Shown here in pieces: positions 31,298 to 32,936 of a DNA stretch of 32,936 nt (the stretch's first letter is position 1; the number at the start of each line of letters is the position of its first letter). A program made the translations under genes and the position numbers. The stretch is from positions 1 through 32,936 of the forward strand of contig JBAZTO010000046.1 of assembly GCA_041661865.1 (NCBI GenBank). Direction: 5' to 3'. This DNA is from JBAZTO01 sp041661865 (GTDB lineage Bacteria; Planctomycetota; Phycisphaerae; SM23-33). The notes under the pieces are model-generated. The model was not told where the DNA came from. It was given only the letters and a program-made list of their open reading frames with translations, and ran no database searches.

Positions 31298-31612
31298 ACT
31301 TCATGCTAGACCCAGGCATCTCAGACGACCACGGAATGGGACCGCCGGCCAGTGATTCTCTGGCACGGCTCCCCACCGGACGGGACACTGTGAACAACAA
31401 TTCCTCCGGAAACGGGTAACACGATTTCGCGGCAATGATTACGCGTACATCATTTTCCCCAGCCGGTATCCGACGCACAGTACTGTCATCCCCACGAACG
31501 CAGCCACATCCCACTATTCTTCAGCCGTCGCGGGACAGGCGGGTGGGATGCGCGACAGATCGCCCGGCTGGGGACAATCCGCGCGCCTTCCCGGGCCGGC
31601 TCGCGGACGCAA
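31298..31612. other. Intergenic DNA, nothing recognised
   Basis: No protein-like reading frame or clear hairpin with T-tract is seen between the 98-nt element and the stop of the pseudopilin gene. Confidence 0.5.
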
Positions 31613-32455
31613 TCATTCTTCTTTCAAGATAGGATAGTAGGCGAGATAGTTGAATTGTTTGGCATCGGTTATGTTCCCCCAGTCTCCGATTGCATTATAA
31701 TTATAATCCCAATTCCTCAGGTTCTTCGTTGCCGTTTTGCTGACCTTCCCCGCAATGTGGCCATCGGAGAAGACCATGTTCCACCTGCCGGTTGTGCCGT
31801 CGAAGTGGACAATGCTCGTGTCTTCCGGAGTTTCTCGCCAGTCAAAAGAGATGATATCCGTACTTAGCGGCCTGTCGGAGGGGAATCTTTCGCTGTTGAT
31901 GCCTATCGCATGAAAGCCCACTGCGTCAAAGTAACCGTAATCAACTTTCCCCGTCTTGGGATTGAGGCCCACATTGGGGCACATCTTGTAACCGCCGCGA
32001 ATGAAACCAGAGCTTGCATGCTGCTCCGGTCTTAGCGGCATGCCGCCCCAGGGCTTGTCGTAGGTATCGAGGCGGTTTGTCAGAATGGTATTGAGCGGAC
32101 AGTAGGCCATCTCGGGCGACTCGAGAATCTTGAGTTTGTAAAGCAAACCATAGCGCCGGGCATCCGACCATAGCCCTGTCTCGTCAATCCAAGCCCTTAT
32201 GGGGTCGGGGTTGAAACAAACCTCCGCTTGATAGGGTGCATGAGGAACATCGCTTGCGGCATAAGGGAACACACTCTTGTTTGCCGCCGCATAGGCAATC
32301 ATCGCCATGCCCCCGGCACGCATGTTGGTCGTGTCGAGAACTTCCCTGGCCAGGGACTTGACCCTCCCCAGCGAGGGCGCCAAGATGCCGATAAGCAGGG
32401 CGATAATCGCGATGACCACAAGCAACTCGACCAGCGTGAACCCTTTTTCCCTCAT
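31613..32455 (-). CDS. Type II secretion pseudopilin-like protein with prepilin N-terminus
   Basis: 280 aa. The N-terminus MREKGFTLVELLVVIAIIAL is a class III prepilin signal: cleavage is expected between Gly5 and Phe6, with Glu at mature position +5, followed by a hydrophobic helix. The C-terminal region HFDGTTGRWNMVFSDGHIAG is a longer-spaced version (13 residues) of the H-X9-DG motif typical of planctomycete pseudopilins, which occur in many copies per genome. The protein would be assembled by the type II secretion/type IV pilus machinery at the cell envelope. AAGGAG nine bases upstream fixes the start; the longer frame reaching 32548 is not protein-like before it. Confidence 0.9.
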   Translation of the reverse strand: MREKGFTLVELLVVIAIIALLIGILAPSLGRVKSLAREVLDTTNMRAGGMAMIAYAAANKSVFPYAASDVPHAPYQAEVCFNPDPIRAWIDETGLWSDARRYGLLYKLKILESPEMAYCPLNTILTNRLDTYDKPWGGMPLRPEQHASSGFIRGGYKMCPNVGLNPKTGKVDYGYFDAVGFHAIGINSERFPSDRPLSTDIISFDWRETPEDTSIVHFDGTTGRWNMVFSDGHIAGKVSKTATKNLRNWDYNYNAIGDWGNITDAKQFNYLAYYPILKEE

Positions 32456-32571
32456 GGTAAGCACTCCTTCGCGTCCAACCCGAATGCCTTCACCTGACTT
32501 GCCCGACGACTGAGATGCAGCGGGTCTCGCCTGCCTCCGGCCCGCCATGCCGTTCGCATGCCGTGTACTAT

Positions 32572-32577
32572 ATTATA
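32572..32577 (-). promoter_or_regulatory. Putative -10 element of the pseudopilin gene
   Basis: TATAAT on the minus strand inside an AT-rich patch (GTAGTATAATATAGTAC), about 117 bp upstream of the start codon. The -35 side is weak (GGTTTT or GTTTTT), so an activator or alternative sigma factor may be involved. Confidence 0.35.
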
Positions 32578-32765
32578 CTACTACGTTGCATGGAAAAACC
32601 CTGCATACTTTCTTAGGGCACATAACGGTTTCTTGGAGAGTCTGATCTCCGGTTATCCCAGCCGAGGGCGGCCGGGCCACAAACAGTGCAAGAACCCCAT
32701 GCGGCACAGTCCGTTCGCGGCTGAGGTTCCCGCAATCCCTGATGCCGCAAATTCCTTTCAATACA

Positions 32766-32802
32766 GAAGGGGTGGGCTACCTTCTCGGTAGCCCACCCCT
32801 TC
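32766..32802 (-). terminator. Strong hairpin, likely terminator of the PEP-CTERM gene
   Basis: Exact 16-bp arms (GAAGGGGTGGGCTACC and its complement) around a 5-base loop TTCTC, 83 bp past the stop of the minus-strand gene ending at 32885. The T-run after the stem is poor. A second, weaker hairpin lies nearer the stop at 32835-32856. It also insulates the pseudopilin gene downstream. Confidence 0.65.
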
Positions 32803-32884
32803 GCAAAGTGCTACTCATCTCTCAGCCCCCGCCTGGGACGGCCTTACGCCGTGCCCGGATGAGGCTTTTACATACTCTTCAATG

Positions 32885-32936
32885 CTACTTCGACGAACGA
32901 CGACGAATCAGGGCCAAACCGCCCAGACCCAGCAGG
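32885..32936 (-). CDS. C-terminal end of a PEP-CTERM-sorted protein (partial)
   Basis: Only the last 16 codons are in the window: LLGLGGLALIRRRSSK then stop. A Gly/Leu-rich hydrophobic helix end followed by an Arg cluster is the standard tail of PEP-CTERM (or related LPxTG-like exosortase) sorting signals, which anchor exported proteins until exosortase/archaeosortase cleavage. The Pro-Glu-Pro motif itself would lie just beyond the right edge, so the assignment rests on the tail alone. Confidence 0.7.
   Translation of the reverse strand, partial: LLGLGGLALIRRRSSK

Overview
The window most likely comes from a Planctomycetota chromosome, probably of the Phycisphaerae type. The evidence is a combination of traits: a LEPR-XLL-like surface protein at the left edge, a PEP-CTERM sorting tail at the right edge, a planctomycete-style type II pseudopilin, a flotillin (FloA)/NfeD operon, a URO-D-family protein inside a sugar ABC operon, and several carbohydrate-active enzymes beside Gfo/Idh and sugar-isomerase genes. 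GC content is high, so most long reading frames opposite these genes are shadows. Organism assignment is inference from gene content only.

Layout. 1-1403: 5' part of a secreted LEPR-XLL-like protein (minus). 1404-4027: a gene-poor, accessory-looking stretch with an attC-like fold, a small hypothetical gene, an atypical response regulator that lacks the phosphoacceptor Asp, a perfect 11-6-11 palindrome, and a 19-bp direct repeat that includes a tRNA T-arm. 4028-8363 (minus): URO-D-like protein, ABC solute-binding protein and two ABC permeases. Divergent from these, 8628-12932 (plus): a secreted GH110-like beta-helix protein and a cytoplasmic GH116-type glycosidase. 12933-13391: two tandem palindromic units, each bounded by CTAG at a 128-bp pitch. 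13392-18087 (minus): membrane-microdomain operon, in order long NfeD protease, short NfeD, FloA, a membrane-anchored unknown, UspA. 18492-22477 (minus): Gfo/Idh oxidoreductase, secreted beta-helix protein, and a separate sugar isomerase/epimerase. 22730-23761 (plus): secreted SUMF1-fold protein. 23819-29772 (minus): sialate-O-acetylesterase-like enzyme, radical SAM protein, GH63-like glycosidase. 30114-31154 (plus): a pentameric ligand-gated ion channel homologue. 31200-31297: a strongly folded 98-nt element. 31613-32455 (minus): pseudopilin. 32885-32936: C-terminus of a PEP-CTERM protein.

How it works together (inference). The window looks like a glycan-foraging region. Secreted beta-helix and esterase enzymes would trim complex, acetylated, galactose-containing glycans. 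The ABC system, which has no ATPase gene here, would import the oligosaccharides. Cytoplasmic GH116 and GH63-like enzymes plus Gfo/Idh and isomerase proteins would process them. The NfeD/FloA operon is a housekeeping membrane-organisation module. The items most worth a second look are the ion channel homologue, the CTAG-bounded palindromic units and their exact half-copy at the floA 3' end, the radical SAM protein among glycosidases, and the recombination-like sites at 2.0-4.0 kb.
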